Of a stretch of 64,000 nt of DNA, positions 22,431 to 34,250 are shown piece by piece. Every line of letters starts with the position of its first letter. Position 1 is the first letter of the stretch. The stretch spans positions 682,001-746,000 of the forward strand of contig NBBA01000006.1 in assembly GCA_002794785.1 (NCBI GenBank). The letters are read 5' to 3'. Origin of the DNA: Coniferiporia sulphurascens (taxonomy: Eukaryota > Basidiomycota > Agaricomycetes > Hymenochaetales > Hymenochaetaceae). Made by a program: the position numbers and the translations under genes. Below the pieces are notes generated by a model that was not told the origin of the DNA, ran no database searches, and saw nothing but the letters and a program-made list of their open reading frames with translations.

Positions 22431-25400
22431 TTAGATGATTTTTTTGAGGGTTTTATACGTTTCTAGGATGTCAGAAGCATGTGAAAGATCTTTTTCGGCT
22501 AGCCATTGATTTTCGGAAGATGGGTATCCGCTCCACTTGACTAGGAAACACCGTCAGTTTCCGGCGCCCTTGTGTGAGACAATTGCCTCGATTTCGTACT
22601 CCTGCTGATCTTCTATCAGGTCAGGTGGTGGTTGAGTGAATGGAGGTCCGTGTGCGTCGGTCTCCGAGTACGCCGAAAGAAGGGAGGCGTGAAAAACGGG
22701 GTGAATGCGCCATGCCTTGGGTAATTTGAGGCGATAATTCAGGGGTGACAGTACCTGGATTATGGGAAATGGTCCCTCCCGTTTAGGTGATAATTTGCGG
22801 GAGCGGTTAGGGAAATGCAAATTGGTGGCTTCTAACCAAACTTTATCTCCGAGTTTGAATGGTTTGAAGCCTCGTGCTCCAAAACGTGCCATATGGGCGC
22901 GGGCTAGATCATGGGCCGCGAGTGCTTCTTTCCTGATTGAGGATAGAAGGCGCAGGCACTGTGAGAGAGATGGGAGATCGGTATCTTCTATCACCGCGGG
23001 AATGGGTATAGGGTTATACCCCAGCATGACGGTGAACGGCGAAGTTTTGGTGACTGAATGGGTCTGGATATTGTGTGAGAACTCCAGGTCCGTGAGTGAG
23101 TCAGCCCAAGAGTGAGGTGAAGTTCCGCAGTAAATGCGCAGATAGGCTTCTACCTCCTGGTTGGCACGTTCCGTTTGTCCATCAGTTTGAGGATGATATG
23201 CTGTTGACAGTTTAGATTTAATGCCGAGGCGTTTGCATAGTGTCTGGAAAACCTGTGATGCGAACTGCGGTCCTCTGTCCGATATGATCCGTTTGGGGAG
23301 TCCGAAGCATCGGTAGACATTGTCATGGTAACACTTTGCTGTTCCGAGTGCGTCAATGGTTTTGTGGCAGGGAATGAGAACAATCCCTTTAGACGAGTCG
23401 TGATCCACGACTACCATAATCGAGTCATATCCATTTGATGCTGGTAAGTCCGTGATGAAATCCATGGACACCGATTGGAATGGAAGCATGGATGCATCCG
23501 CGGGGATTGGGAGCATTGGCGGTTTGGTCGGGTGCATGTTGATTTTCATTTGTTGACACACTGCGCATCCTTTGACGTAATTTCCTACAAAGACGGTTAA
23601 TCCTGGCCACCAATAGTGTTGTCGCACTAGCTGGGAGGTCTTGAATACCCCTGGATGGCCGAACGATGGGAGATCATGGAACATTTGTAGAATTTCCTGT
23701 TTGATTTCCGCATTGTCTGGTATATAGACCCGTTTCTGGTATCGAAGTAGGCCCGAATCCATGGTCCAGTCTTCCAGTGAGAACCTGAATGGTGATGGGA
23801 TCTTTAATGCTCATGCATCCTGAATGGTTTTTGCAAACAAATCCCCTTCTTGGGCATCTCGGATGCGGTTCTGGAGATCCGTGTTAATGGTCCCTATGAA
23901 CAGTGTTTCAGGTAGCATGATACGTTCTTCTAGTGGTTCTTCACCATGATCAGGATGTCTAGATAGTGTGTCGGCGCCGGGGATAGATTTTCCTGGCCTA
24001 TGTGTAATTACGCAATTGAACTGGGACAAAAATAGGTTCCATCGCGATTGTCTCGGGGTTAATCGACGCTCTGATCTGAAGTACAATAGGTTTTTGTGGT
24101 CGCACCAGATCGTGGTTGTATGTGGGTTACCAAGGAGATAGTGTCGCCATGCTTCGAGTCCATGTATTATCCCTAAAAGTTCTCTGTCATAGACTTCATA
24201 GCATTGTTGGGCCGGTCCGAATGTTTCCGAGATATACCCGCATGGTTGCAGGTCACCATTGGAGTTTGCCTGATAGAGTACCGCTCCGGATGCTACTTTG
24301 GATGCGTCTGTTTCGAGGATAAACGGTTTGGTGGGATCTGGTACAAGTAAAGCCGGTTTGTCAAGGAAAAGCATTTTGAGTTCCATAAACGCTTGGTCTC
24401 GTTCAGGTGTCCATTTCCACTGTTCGTTGGTGCGGGTGAGCTCGTTAAGCGGATATACGATATCTGAGAAGCTAGGGATGAACCATCTGTAATAATTACA
24501 GAATCCCATAAAACTTCGAAGCTGTTTGACGGTGTGCGGCATGGGCCAATCGGCGATTCCTGCCAGTTTGACAGGGTCCATGTGTATATTGTCTGGGGTA
24601 ATGATCATGCCCAGAAATTCAACTCATTGTACTCTAAATAAGCATTTTTCCGGTTTGCAATAGAGGTCATTGGCTGCGCATATATCGAGTACGCGGCACG
24701 TGTGCTGGTGAAGTTCCTCCATTGAGTTGGCGGGAATGAGTACATCATCCATGTAGATCAGGGTTCCGTCTTCCAAAATTGTGAAGCGGAATGTATCATC
24801 CATGAAGGCCTGGAACATGGCTGGCGAGTTGCATAGACCGAAGAACATAACTGTTGGTTTGAATAATCCTCATGGAGTTTTAAAAGCGGCCTTCCACTGG
24901 TCCCCATCTTTTATCCGAATATTATTGTAACCGGAGCGGAGGTCTAGTTTCATGAAATATTTGGCTCCTTTGAGTTTGTCCATAAGGTCACTGATCAGCG
25001 GTAGTGGATATGCGTTTTTAATGGTTCCTTCATTAAGTGCCCGATAATCTTGGCATCCACGAAGGCTAGTATCCTTCTTCCTGACAAAGAAGAAAGGAGA
25101 CGCCATTGGTGATTTGGACAGACGAATATATCCTTTTCGTAGGTTTTCGTCTAGGAATTCGTCGAGTGCTGCCAGTTCTTTGGGTGCCAATGGGTAAACT
25201 TTACAATCACGTGGTATGAAGTCCGATTTGAGATCGATAGCGTGATCATAAGGTCTCGAGATTGGGAATCGTTCCGCTGATTTCTTACGGAAAATGTCAA
25301 GATACCGGTGGTATTCAGGGGGAATCATTTGTTCCACAGGTTTTGTTTCTTTAACCTGTTCCTGGGCGAGTGATGTAGCCATGGTGACTTTTGCGATAGC

Positions 25401-25826
25401 GAGAGTGCCTTTTTGCCAATTGATAATCGGATTATGGTTTTTTAACCATAGTAGGCCAAGGATGACATCCTCTTTGCCTAGTGAAGTTACGAGTAATTTT
25501 AGGGGAAGTGATTTCCCTTCAATGCGAACCAATCTCCATATGTATTTGGTTATGGTTCCATGCTCATTGGTGGATCCGTCCGCATTAAGAACCGTAATGG
25601 GACGAGCAAGTGTTCACGTGGGTATGCAATGCTTGATGACGAACTTGGCGTCAACAAATTGGCCTTCGGCGCCAGAATCGATGAGAGCGTTGGTGGGGAC
25701 GGTTTTGTCAAAAACAATTATAGAAATTGGGATCTTCATTGTGGGGAGTGAAGGGTCGGAATTTACAATTGGAGACATGGTAACAGGAAGACTTAACGTC
25801 CGTCTAAGCTTCCTCTTTAAAAACCC
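22431..25826 (-). pseudogene. pol: Gypsy pol: protease, RT, RNase H, integrase, chromodomain (five TGA stops)
   Basis: A single reading frame runs from the gag overlap to TAA at 22,431. In order it has: protease (ALIDSGAEGQFVD, about 25,700); reverse transcriptase ([32 protein letters not shown]); RNase H (LETDASKVASGAVLY, YDRELLGI); integrase zinc finger (H-x-H...CAVCQQ) and core (MDFITDLP, SDRGPQF, E of TDGQTERANQE); a GPF-type module (REGPFPIIQV); and a chromodomain (RCFLVKWSGYPSSENQWL). The frame is broken only by TGA at 25,614-16, 24,870-72, 24,624-26, 23,811-13 and 22,554-56. Relatives usually have arginine at these places, as in the site before GLFKPTVMFFGL and the one before RCFLVKW. 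No frameshifts. It reads as an inactive but recent copy. Confidence 0.95.
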
Positions 25827-27070
25827 TGTTTGTCCAGGATGTCAAAGATTTCGTCCTTCTTTGTCTCGTCGAATTGATTGAGCAGGTTATGGATGCTCGC
25901 AGCGATGTCCTCGGGAGCCTGGTTCATCGGGCCAGGTTCTGGTGTTTCGACAATTGGGAAAGCATTATCGATGGTGCGGACCATGCGCTGTTGACTGTGT
26001 CCTTGCTGGTACTTGGTGCACTCACGTGCGTTGTGGCCTTTCTCTCTACAGGCTAGGCAACGTCCTTCGCACATGCACCTAGCTCGTTCCTCCTCTGACA
26101 AGCGTGGTGGGCGACCTGTAGTGGTTCCCTGAGTCGTGCGTTGATTTGGCTGGTAGGAACGATGCTGCTGGTTATTTCCGAGGTTACGGAAACGATTCTC
26201 TTGTTTAGTGGGGTTTTGTCCCGGGCCGTGGAGGGCCTTGAGTCGTTGGTATATGGCGTCCTGTTTGGAGGCCTCTTGGTACCATTCCTCGATGGTGGTC
26301 GGCATTTTGGAGCTGGCCAGTATGCGTGATAGGAGGCCGTGTTTCAGGCCTTTTTCGTAGATGGGGATGAGGTTGTTGTCCCCCGACATTCCTGCTTGTG
26401 TTACGAGGGATTGGAAACGACTATTGTAGTCGTCCACGGATCCTGTTTGCTGGAGAGTCATGATCTCCTGAGATGCTTTGGCCACGTCATCCATGGTGAT
26501 GAACGTGTTGCGGAAGTCACACTTGAAGTCGCCCCAAGTACCATATCTGACTATGGTATTGAGGGTTTTGCCATTGGTGTCTTTGGTGAAGGCTGATGCT
26601 AGCATTTCACAGTTAATAGCCCAGTCTCCTGCAGTCCCTGTTTGCATGTAGGAGAGGACGAAGTTGACTTTCAACTCATCAGTGGTGTAGATGTGTTGAT
26701 TGATGTGTAGGTATGCTTTGCAACTGGATAGGAAGCGACGGGTGTAGTTGTGGTCCCCATCAAATGTGTTAGGACGAGCGAGGTTAATCTCCTTTGGTGC
26801 TGGTGTTGATGACATGGGTGGTGGTGTCTGGGTTTTCGGGAAAATCGTGCGGTAGTTGGGTACATTCTGGAGGAATGTACTGCTGGCGTCTTCAGCGTCG
26901 TTGGCTTTAAACCACTGGAAATCTCCGTTGGTGTTTTCTAACCATGAGTAGTAGTCGTAGTCGTTCGAGTTGGGTTGCTTTTTCTTAAAGCACTTGAGGT
27001 CGTGGTCCCAGGTTCCTCCGATAAGGGGATAGACGGGCTGCGGGATGGCTAGTTTTGACAGGTTGGGCAA
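25817..27070 (-). CDS. gag: Gypsy Gag with CCHC zinc knuckle
   Basis: 417 residues starting about 60 bp inside the 5' LTR. The N-terminal region has a WDHDLKCFKKK segment. The central capsid-like part is typical of Ty3/gypsy Gag (PNTFDGDHNYTRRFLSSC, GDWAINCE, YNSRFQSLVTQAG, LKHGLLSRIL). One knuckle near residue 345 fits C-x2-C-x4-H-x4-C (CLACREKGHNAREC). The reading frame is intact with no internal stop, unlike pol. It ends at TAA 25,817-25,819 overlapping the pol frame. Confidence 0.93.
   Translation of the reverse strand: MPNLSKLAIPQPVYPLIGGTWDHDLKCFKKKQPNSNDYDYYSWLENTNGDFQWFKANDAEDASSTFLQNVPNYRTIFPKTQTPPPMSSTPAPKEINLARPNTFDGDHNYTRRFLSSCKAYLHINQHIYTTDELKVNFVLSYMQTGTAGDWAINCEMLASAFTKDTNGKTLNTIVRYGTWGDFKCDFRNTFITMDDVAKASQEIMTLQQTGSVDDYNSRFQSLVTQAGMSGDNNLIPIYEKGLKHGLLSRILASSKMPTTIEEWYQEASKQDAIYQRLKALHGPGQNPTKQENRFRNLGNNQQHRSYQPNQRTTQGTTTGRPPRLSEEERARCMCEGRCLACREKGHNARECTKYQQGHSQQRMVRTIDNAFPIVETPEPGPMNQAPEDIAASIHNLLNQFDETKKDEIFDILDKQGF
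25820..25826 (-). promoter_or_regulatory. Candidate -1 ribosomal frameshift heptamer at the gag/pol junction
   Basis: On the minus strand gag ends CAG GGT TTT TAA, so the heptamer G GGT TTT (form X XXY YYZ) lies directly before the stop. A -1 slip gives GGG TTT TTA AAG and enters the pol frame, which stays open apart from TGA codons. The position and phase are right; the downstream stimulatory structure was not assessed. Confidence 0.55.
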
Positions 27071-27130
27071 AGGGTTGGTGCTTGGACGTTGGATATGTCA
27101 GCAAAAAAAATTTGGGAAAGCTTGTGCTAG

Positions 27131-27689
27131 TGTTAAGCTCAACAGTTATGTGGTGATCGACGTCGGGGCTTCCTGATCGTCGGAACTGATGGGACGGCAA
27201 CGGGGCTTCCTAGATGTCATAAGTTGAAGGTGATCATCAATGGGGCTTCCTGATCGGCAATGTGGACGTGGTAGGCTTCTATAGCGAGTCGGGTTACGAC
27301 GAAGTGACTAATGGCCAAGTGGCACACAGTAGACTGGTGGTAGCAGATAATGGGCTTGTATGAACAAAGAGCACAAGCTTAGGGCTTGTGCTACTGAAGT
27401 TACATGCTTATATGCTACTCTATGTGTTTGCTACTGTAGTGACTTGGTTAGGTGTGTTTACCAGACTATGGAAGGTCATGGAAACTCAAGGAATGCCTTG
27501 GTAATACAAGTTCGGTGATCAGTAAGCAAAGCACGTCATGATGGTGCAAGAAGGCGTCATCATGGCGTCTTATGGCGTAAGGCGGAATAAGGATGAGTAA
27601 GGTAGAGAAATGGGGGAGTTGCACTGACTGATGATGACGAAGGGGAAGTGAGTCAGTGCAATAGGGAAAAGTAAAGGAAAATTGTAACA
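27131..27689 (-). repeat. 5' LTR of the gypsy element
   Basis: 559 bp, TG...CA on the minus strand. It contains the catataagc TATA-like box and three AGGAAGCCCC-type motifs (plus strand ggggcttcct) spaced about 40 bp apart. It is followed by the target duplication GTCAT. Confidence 0.96.
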
Positions 27690-28660
27690 GTCATTGCTGG
27701 TGCACCAGTGCCATCTCCTGCCATCGATTGTGTACCACCGCCTTTGCCTGCCATCGATTGTGCACCATCACCGCCATCGATGTTGCCGTTGTTGATGAAT
27801 TGGTTGCAAATTGTCACCACCGTCATTGTAGCCTATTGCATAGTGCCACCCCTGTTGATATTGCCATTGATGTTGTCGGTATTACTTGTACCACCGCCGA
27901 CCACCACTGCCGCTGCTGTCCACAGAGTTGATCATACATCGCTGTAATCAAGAGCGCATCATCACAGTAGACAGTAGTCTTGACCTACTGTGTATTCCTA
28001 GCAATCACCGATTCCCCACATCCAACATATTGATTGTAGTAACTGAGGCCTCCTGGTCAATCCATAGAGTGGTTGACGTATTGACAAATTACCCGGTGCA
28101 ACAGTGTAATGGTAGGGCACTGTCATTGTTGTCGCTGCATGTAGATGAGTTTCATCGACCCATATGATTGTCAATGATGGGAGTTTGGGTGATATGCCTG
28201 CTATGGCTGTCTCAGCATCCAGCTGATCGATCCATCGAATGTTTAATGTACTTACCTTGCACCATTGTGTGGTGAAGGGTGTTGTTGTCATCAGTGACAT
28301 TCGCTGCTGAGGACTTGAGACCAGGGGAGATGGTACCTTAAAGACTCCATCAATGTCGTCCAATAAGGGCTTGAGACCCATCGCCGTACTTGAAGGGAGG
28401 CATGGCTGAGATGGGTGGCTTGAGGTAGTCGTTGTCAATTGATCGCTGTAGAGACCTCGAGGCACAGTAGGGGAGCTTGAAGACTTACCTGGCACCGTTG
28501 TGTGGTGGAGGCACCATCAATCACTCGCTGCTGAGGACTTGAGACCAGGGGAGATGAGAATGTTGAAGACTCCAATGATGTTGTCCAATATGGGATTGAG
28601 ACTCATCACTGTACTTTGAGGGAGATACAGTGCTGAGATGGATGGATGGCAGCGTTAGTA
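27690..28660. other. Low-complexity region, no gene recognised
   Basis: This continues the ATC/GCC-triplet-rich sequence that precedes the gypsy element (the left flank ends ...cgtccattgtcat and the right flank begins gtcattgctgg). From 28,180 on, a repeated phrase gagcttgaagacttacc / cctcaagtac / aggacttgagaccaggggagatg occurs twice (near 28,310 and 28,535), a local duplication of about 225 bp. Confidence 0.4.
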
Positions 28661-28698
28661 AGCATTTGTAATACAAACAAGTGAATGCGAATGTAAGC

Positions 28699-28740
28699 CA
28701 TAAAAATGTAATGAAGTAATGTCTTCATTACATTTTTATG
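28699..28740. repeat. Perfect 18-bp hairpin with 6-base loop
   Basis: cataaaaatgtaatgaag, loop taatgt, then the exact reverse complement. It sits about 35 bp beyond the end of KDZ copy 2 (minus sense 3' side). It could act as a transcription-end or element-end structure; no partner was found. Confidence 0.8.
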
Positions 28741-28772
28741 AACTTATTACAACCAATCTGTGTACCACAACA

Positions 28773-31700
28773 TTATATATCAACATCATATTTGGGATTG
28801 ATCGGTGGGATCTCGCCATCATCGTCTTCCCCTTCTTCAATGGGTATGATCTCACCACCATCTAATATGAGAGTCTGATCTGAGGTGCTCTGTAGTGGAA
28901 TGTGAGCATTATCAGGACTGTTGAGATTAATTGTGTCCATATTCAAATGATGTGAATGCCATGCCATTTCCAATGTTGTTCGTATTCTCTTGTGTTTTTG
29001 CTGCTCTTGCAGATTGATCTGGTCGAGTGGAATGATCTGAGAACTGTCAGGAGCAATTCAATAGCATTCCGGCCAATTAATAGCATGTCCCCTTGCTGTG
29101 ACAGTATTATACCACTGCAATGAAAACAAGATTCCAAGGGCCTCCCACATGTCTGCTTGTTTCTCCACATATGCATGAAGCCCAGCTGCAAGTTCACTGG
29201 GTACGTCAGTTTGACATACAGATTGAGATCGCCACCATTCCGCCTTCCAGTTGCAGTATGCCAACATGCGATGCATTTCCTCTAAGACAAGAGCAATTTC
29301 TTCTTTCCAGCACTCAGCACAAGCTTGTGCTCGAGCCCAGTAGACTCAGATTCCTATTTCATATTAGTGTTGTGATACACAACAAGTGGGGTTATAGACA
29401 TACCCACATTTATCTCATCTGTCTCTCCCTCACCCTTGCCCTTACACATACATGTCCAAATCCAGGAGGGGTTGAAGTTGCATTGACTGTGCTCTGCATT
29501 TCGCTTGGAAAGACCTCAATTCCTGCATTCAAATTCCTCCTTGTCATTGCCCTGTCCTTGTACATCTTCTTTCACGAGGGGCCTGAGCTGTACGGTCCAT
29601 GAACCACTTGGATCTAACCTGGTCAGAGCCGTCCAGGCTGCCCAGTAACGCTCCACGGTCAGTTCAATCTTGCTTGAAAACTCTAGCAGAACTTTACGCA
29701 CACATGTATTGTCTCATTGACCAATGTTGTTGATCTTCTTGAAGGTCAGGTTGCTTGACTTGAGACGAAGAAGACAATGGAGTTCGGCCAGACTATCCTC
29801 TGCCTGTGCCACCCATAGACACTTCTCCTTTTCGACAAGCTTGTAACAAGATGGGAGAGCAGCCCTCGGTTCGGCACTGAGCTCGGATGGCATGCATATT
29901 GGGGGAATGTCAAGGAGTGTCTTGACTTCTGGTGAATCTGACGAAGAGTTGTGAGTTGACCAGTCGGCAGCCACCTTGGTCGCAACCTGTAGGATTTGGA
30001 TGGCTGCACAGGGCATGTAAATGACTTGAGCCTTCCTCCATTTGGTAATTTTGCTGACTAAGGCCATTTTCCTCTCCTGTATCACCCACAGCCGCTATTG
30101 TGTGAGGTCTTGCTTTCCTTGCAGCAACTAAAATGATAAATGCTCATCTAAAGTTATGTGATTATGAAAGGTGCGAGAATTTGCAGGGAAAATAGTACAT
30201 ACTTGAGTTCCTCAACTTCGAGACCTCTTACAAGAAATTTACTCATGGTAAAGCCATCAACCATGTCTTGACCTGCAGTGATGGACAATTCATCTTCTTG
30301 TGCCAACTCCTTGCAAATGTCAGCCATAGAGACATCTGAGGAGGCAATTTTGTTAGCAGTATTAATATCCTTCCTTGCCTTGTAATAATCACCTACAATT
30401 AAAGGGATTGGTGTATGGATCCAGCAAATGAAGGGGGTCCCTTTGCCATACCTGTACCATGTGACTCCATTTGGCCACCAGAGTAGGCCCAACAGCATTC
30501 ATCACTTCATCATATTGTGCCTTATGCTTGACATACATAACCTCAGCATCCGTCAGCTTTCATAGAAGCAAAAGATCTGAGTAATCACTGCAGGTCAGAA
30601 TATATCATACAGTTTTTAAGCCTGTACTTTCCTGATCCGGCAATTTTCCGCCAATTCCAAGCTGACCAATGGTCATTGATGGTGTTGTGGTGAAACCCTG
30701 GGCCCATTTCATGCATGCTCATCACTATGGGATTAATGTGAGACCATCCTCGTTCTATGCCTTTGCCATCTGTCTGGGCCAAGTATGGGAGGAGATTAAG
30801 GGAATATGGACTCTGGCAAGGTTCACCATGTGCTTTCAGATGGAACTTAGGAACTGCGACATGAAGAACCATGTGAAGGAAGGTGGCCTGAAGTTCATCA
30901 GGGTATTCATGGACACATGCAGGCAGCTTCTTGTGCCATTGGCACACAATATCATAGGTCACAAGCAGGAGCATGGTACATGCACTGACAAGAGTGGACA
31001 AGAAGATGTATTCCATATTTATGTACCTGTAAAGTTATGTGAGCTCGTGAATCTCTAAAATAGCTGGTCATGGGTATACCTTTCACCTGTCTGTAGGTCT
31101 CCCACTCCATTGCTTCTGACAATACCACTCCACACACAGATGACTGCACTGACCCCGGACACCAAATAGCCATTGTTCACACGGGTTGTTGCCTTTTCCA
31201 TCACCTGAAATGTCGAATCACACATGCCTTGCTAAACAATTGGCCAGTCAGTTCTACATTTTTTCTGGGCATAACAGACTTGCTTCAATTTTATGGATGG
31301 GGTTATCTTTTTGCTTCTGAAGCTGCTCATAATATGGCACAGGATCCATGAGGTAAGCCCAGCCAGGACCAAATGCCCTATCACTGCCAATTCCTCAATC
31401 CTTGGACTTTAGCCAGAAGTTGGCATCTATTGCTAGTACAAGTGTGTAAATCCACCTATTACTGTGTCATGTCAGCAAGTGCCATATGATTTCATATACT
31501 ATGGACCCACTTAGCAGGTGAATTCTCCCAACCAGTAGGCAAGTTCTTGCCAGGATGAGGAAATGTGGGGAAATCAAGCATGAGCTCTCCATTCCATGTT
31601 TTGTTGACACCAGCTGGGTCATGAGCTCTACCTGCATGCTTTAACATGATAAGATGGCGATAGCAGTGCGTCATGTGAATGAACTCATCATATCACTTCT

Positions 31701-32823
31701 GTTTATTTTATCAGACCATGTCCCAATCCTTCAATAACACAAATGACTTGCCAGTAGCTTTTTCATACCCAAATTGTCGCTCATATGAGCGAGGCCCAGG
31801 TAATAGTCATGTGTGGACATTTTTCCTTGAACACTGAGCTCATGAAAGTGGTCGAGCATGGAAAAGGTGAATGCAGTGCCTGGGTTCATCGTTGTTGCCG
31901 GATACCATCAATGACACATGAGCTGGTTCGACTTCTTCCATCGCTTGTTGGCGCTGTTGCATCCGCAATAGATGATGTCAACGAGGTGGAATCCATTAAT
32001 GTGGTAGACAACAATATATTGTTCTTGTAGTGGGTTAGGGCAGACACTCCCAGAGTGGCCTATGTGTACCTTGAGACTGAGTGACTGAAGTGAGGCTTTG
32101 TCCCAAAAAGACCCATTCCATTGCTAGGTAATGGTAAATCAGGATAAAGAGAAAGAAAAGATATAACACCTACCTCAATTCTGTGTAAAGGCAGATGCTT
32201 GTGGGAGGAGATGAGACACTCTTGATATGAAGACAGTGACCCAAAGCACTCTAAGCAGTGGAACAGTGCATTTGGTGTATCACACTTGTAGCACTTTGCA
32301 TCATGTGTATGACCATCATGCATAACGAGTTCATCAAGATATGCCTGCCAATGCAATAACCAGTCCTGAAGAGCTTGGGCCTGTATATAGCATTATTGGT
32401 GATGGAGAACATAACATAATTGAAAATTACATTCCCATCGATTTTTCTTCTCCTTATCCTTTGGATTAGCCTTGTTGTCTGAAGGAGGGGTATCCAGTAG
32501 CTCTGGAAGGTCATTGAATACACTGATGTTGAATACATCCAGTGTGGATTCCACAGCATCATAAGTGCCCAATGTCACAGCCTCTGGATGCACATCCAAC
32601 TCAACAATGTCCTCAACATAGTCGGTGCGATAGCGGGATTTACCAGTCTTTGTGAACACCTTGCCCAGGACTCAAGTCACTGAGACCTCTATCACAGGAC
32701 TTGGTGCAGTCATCCACGACAATCAAGGCGAATCGGCTTCGTCAAACTCGAGATCCAAGGGATCAACTTGCATTGAGGAGTGCCTGGATGTCGCCTTAGG
32801 CTCCCCCCTCCTTCGCTTAGCCA
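28773..32823 (-). pseudogene. KDZ transposase with CxC2 domain (KDZ copy 2)
   Basis: The probable start is ATG at 32,823 (MAKRRRGEPKA). An acidic N-terminus is followed by the CxC2 cysteine cluster (WQAYLDELVMHDG, CYKCDTPNALFHCLECF, LPLHRIE; about 32,370-32,150). Then come the central block (VDIIYCGC, WYPATTMNPGTAFTFSMLDHF, KMSTHDYY), the RNase H-like core (LLVTYDIVCQWHKKL; PKFHLKAHGEPCQ; TDGKGIERGW; 31,000-30,600) and the C-terminal helical part (ERYWAAWTALTRLDPSGSW; CNWKAEWW; LILDGGEIIPIEEGEDDDG) to 28,773. In KDZ proteins I expect TDGE where this copy has TDGK, so a likely catalytic acid is lost. Stops and frame changes between blocks, plus probable introns, mean it is inactive or mis-assembled by eye. 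Confidence 0.8.
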
Positions 32824-33088
32824 TGGATGTTGACAATTGGCCAAGGTGAACTGATCTATCATTGGTGGAGTGATAAGTTCCCACCCAATATGGAAGTGGG
32901 TTACAACACTCACCCTCGCTTCATGTGCAGATGTTGCTTGATGCAACTGTGTATCGCACAGACAACAATCATAGATACAGAGCTTATTTCTCTTGAAGTC
33001 GAATAAGATGATGTAGTGATCTTAATTTTCATATAGATTTTATGGTAGAGATAATATTATTCAGTCTTTACAACCCTGTATCAGAAAC

Positions 33089-33390
33089 ATCAGGAAAAGC
33101 CCAAATGCTATATAGTGTGGCAGGATAACTATATAGCACTATATAGCATTAAATAGGACTATTTTGTAGCTTTTGAGATAATATAGCATATATAGCACTA
33201 TATAGCACTATATATTGGCCAATAGTGCTATATAGCAGTATATAGTACTATATACTGCTCAAGTAGTACTATATAGAAGTACATAGCACTATATTACCTT
33301 CTGATAAGTATTATGGCTATTTTCGGGTATTTTGAGTATTTCAGATTATTTGAACTATTTTTTCCAGTCCCAAATCCTCAAAGGATTGGA
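33089..33390 (+). repeat. CTATATAG-rich repeat, isolated copy
   Basis: It begins catcaggaaaagcccaaatgctatatag and continues through many CTATATAG/ACTATATAGT palindromes to ...tttttccagtcccaaatcctcaaaggattg. It matches the reverse complement of 43,253-43,558 over about 300 bp, so it is an additional terminal-repeat copy of the gene-carrying unit described below. Confidence 0.8.
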
Positions 33391-33839
33391 GTAGAAGCCA
33401 AATTCATCACACCCTCCTTTCAAGGCCACACCAAAAGGTGTGCTCAACTGCGATGTACAAGCTGACTGATGGTACCCCACCTCTTTTCGCTTCAGTAATA
33501 ATATCTCATTTTTCCTGTTATTTCCATACCATCCAAGTTAAGGGAAAGCAGTACAATATTCCAATGAGATAAGTAATTACACAACAGAATCTGAGTGCAT
33601 GTAGTAAAAGTGGGAGGATGGAGATAAAGAGACGGGAGGCGTACTTCAAGGCAAGGAGACAGTTTGAGATAGAAAGATAAAAGTATGAAACAGAACGGAC
33701 ATAGCAGCCAGGACAGCACAGCAGAAACACATAGACTAAAGGAGAGAAAGCAGAGGGGCCGGTCGTGCATGTAGTTAGAGTAGAGATGACATGAATTTGA
33801 GTGATGGTAGTTGAAAAGGACTTGCATGTCTGATATCCA

Positions 33840-33909
33840 TCACAGGGGTGCACCTTGTAATCGCATTTGCACCTTTGCATGATGCTGGCGATTTTTAAGG
33901 TGCACCTCG
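33840..33909 (-). pseudogene. SNF5-like C-terminal motif, distal part
   Basis: Minus strand reads IIFEVHLKNRQHHAKVQMRLQG right up to the left end of the inserted unit. Fungal SNF5/SFH1-type proteins, from memory, have YTPGPGE-T-L-x-NFEVHLKNRQHR near the C-terminus. The first half of that motif is at 43,559-43,585, on the other side of the insert. This is the continuation of the broken gene at 43,559-44,310. Confidence 0.6.
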
Positions 33910-33919
33910 AAGATTATGA

Positions 33920-34250
33920 CATCAGGAAAAACCCAAAATGCTATATAGTACTATATAACACTATATAATTAAAATAGGGCCCATAGGTAAAATAGGTTAA
34001 TTCAGCCCTTCTCAGTCATATATAGTACTATATAGTACTATATAGTAGGCTCCCTTACTATATAGCACTATATAATGCTATATAGCCCCCTTTCTCCACT
34101 ATTTTGTACTATTTTCCAACTATTTTTCACTATTTTTCACTATATTGTGTCTACTTTCAACTATTTTCTCACTATTTACAGCTATCTTCTATGATTTTCT
34201 GGCTATTTCTGACTATATCTGACTATTTCCCACTATATCTGACTGATAAT
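33920..34250 (+). repeat. Left end of the unit, CTATATAG-rich then ACTATTTT-rich
   Basis: The outer roughly 30 bases match the other two copies. Further inward the sequence is a run of tatatagtactatata palindromes and then repeated actatttt/actatttc units (34,098-34,240). It is more diverged from the right end than the isolated copy at 33,089. Confidence 0.7.

Larger units (their letters stand above)
20066..27689 (-). mobile_element. Full-length Ty3/gypsy chromovirus-type LTR retrotransposon
   Basis: This 7,624-bp element has two 559-bp LTRs and a 5-bp target duplication GTCAT (20,061-20,065 and 27,690-27,694). It is transcribed on the minus strand: 5' LTR 27,131-27,689, gag, pol, an extra reading frame, 3' LTR 20,066-20,624. 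Pol order is protease, reverse transcriptase, RNase H, integrase, then a chromodomain, which defines chromoviruses. The gene complement is complete, but pol carries five TGA stops. Most LTR differences are CpG transitions (see findings). I could not assign a tRNA primer site next to the 5' LTR (CTAGCACAAGC follows it). Five solo LTRs of the same family lie elsewhere in the window. Confidence 0.97.
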
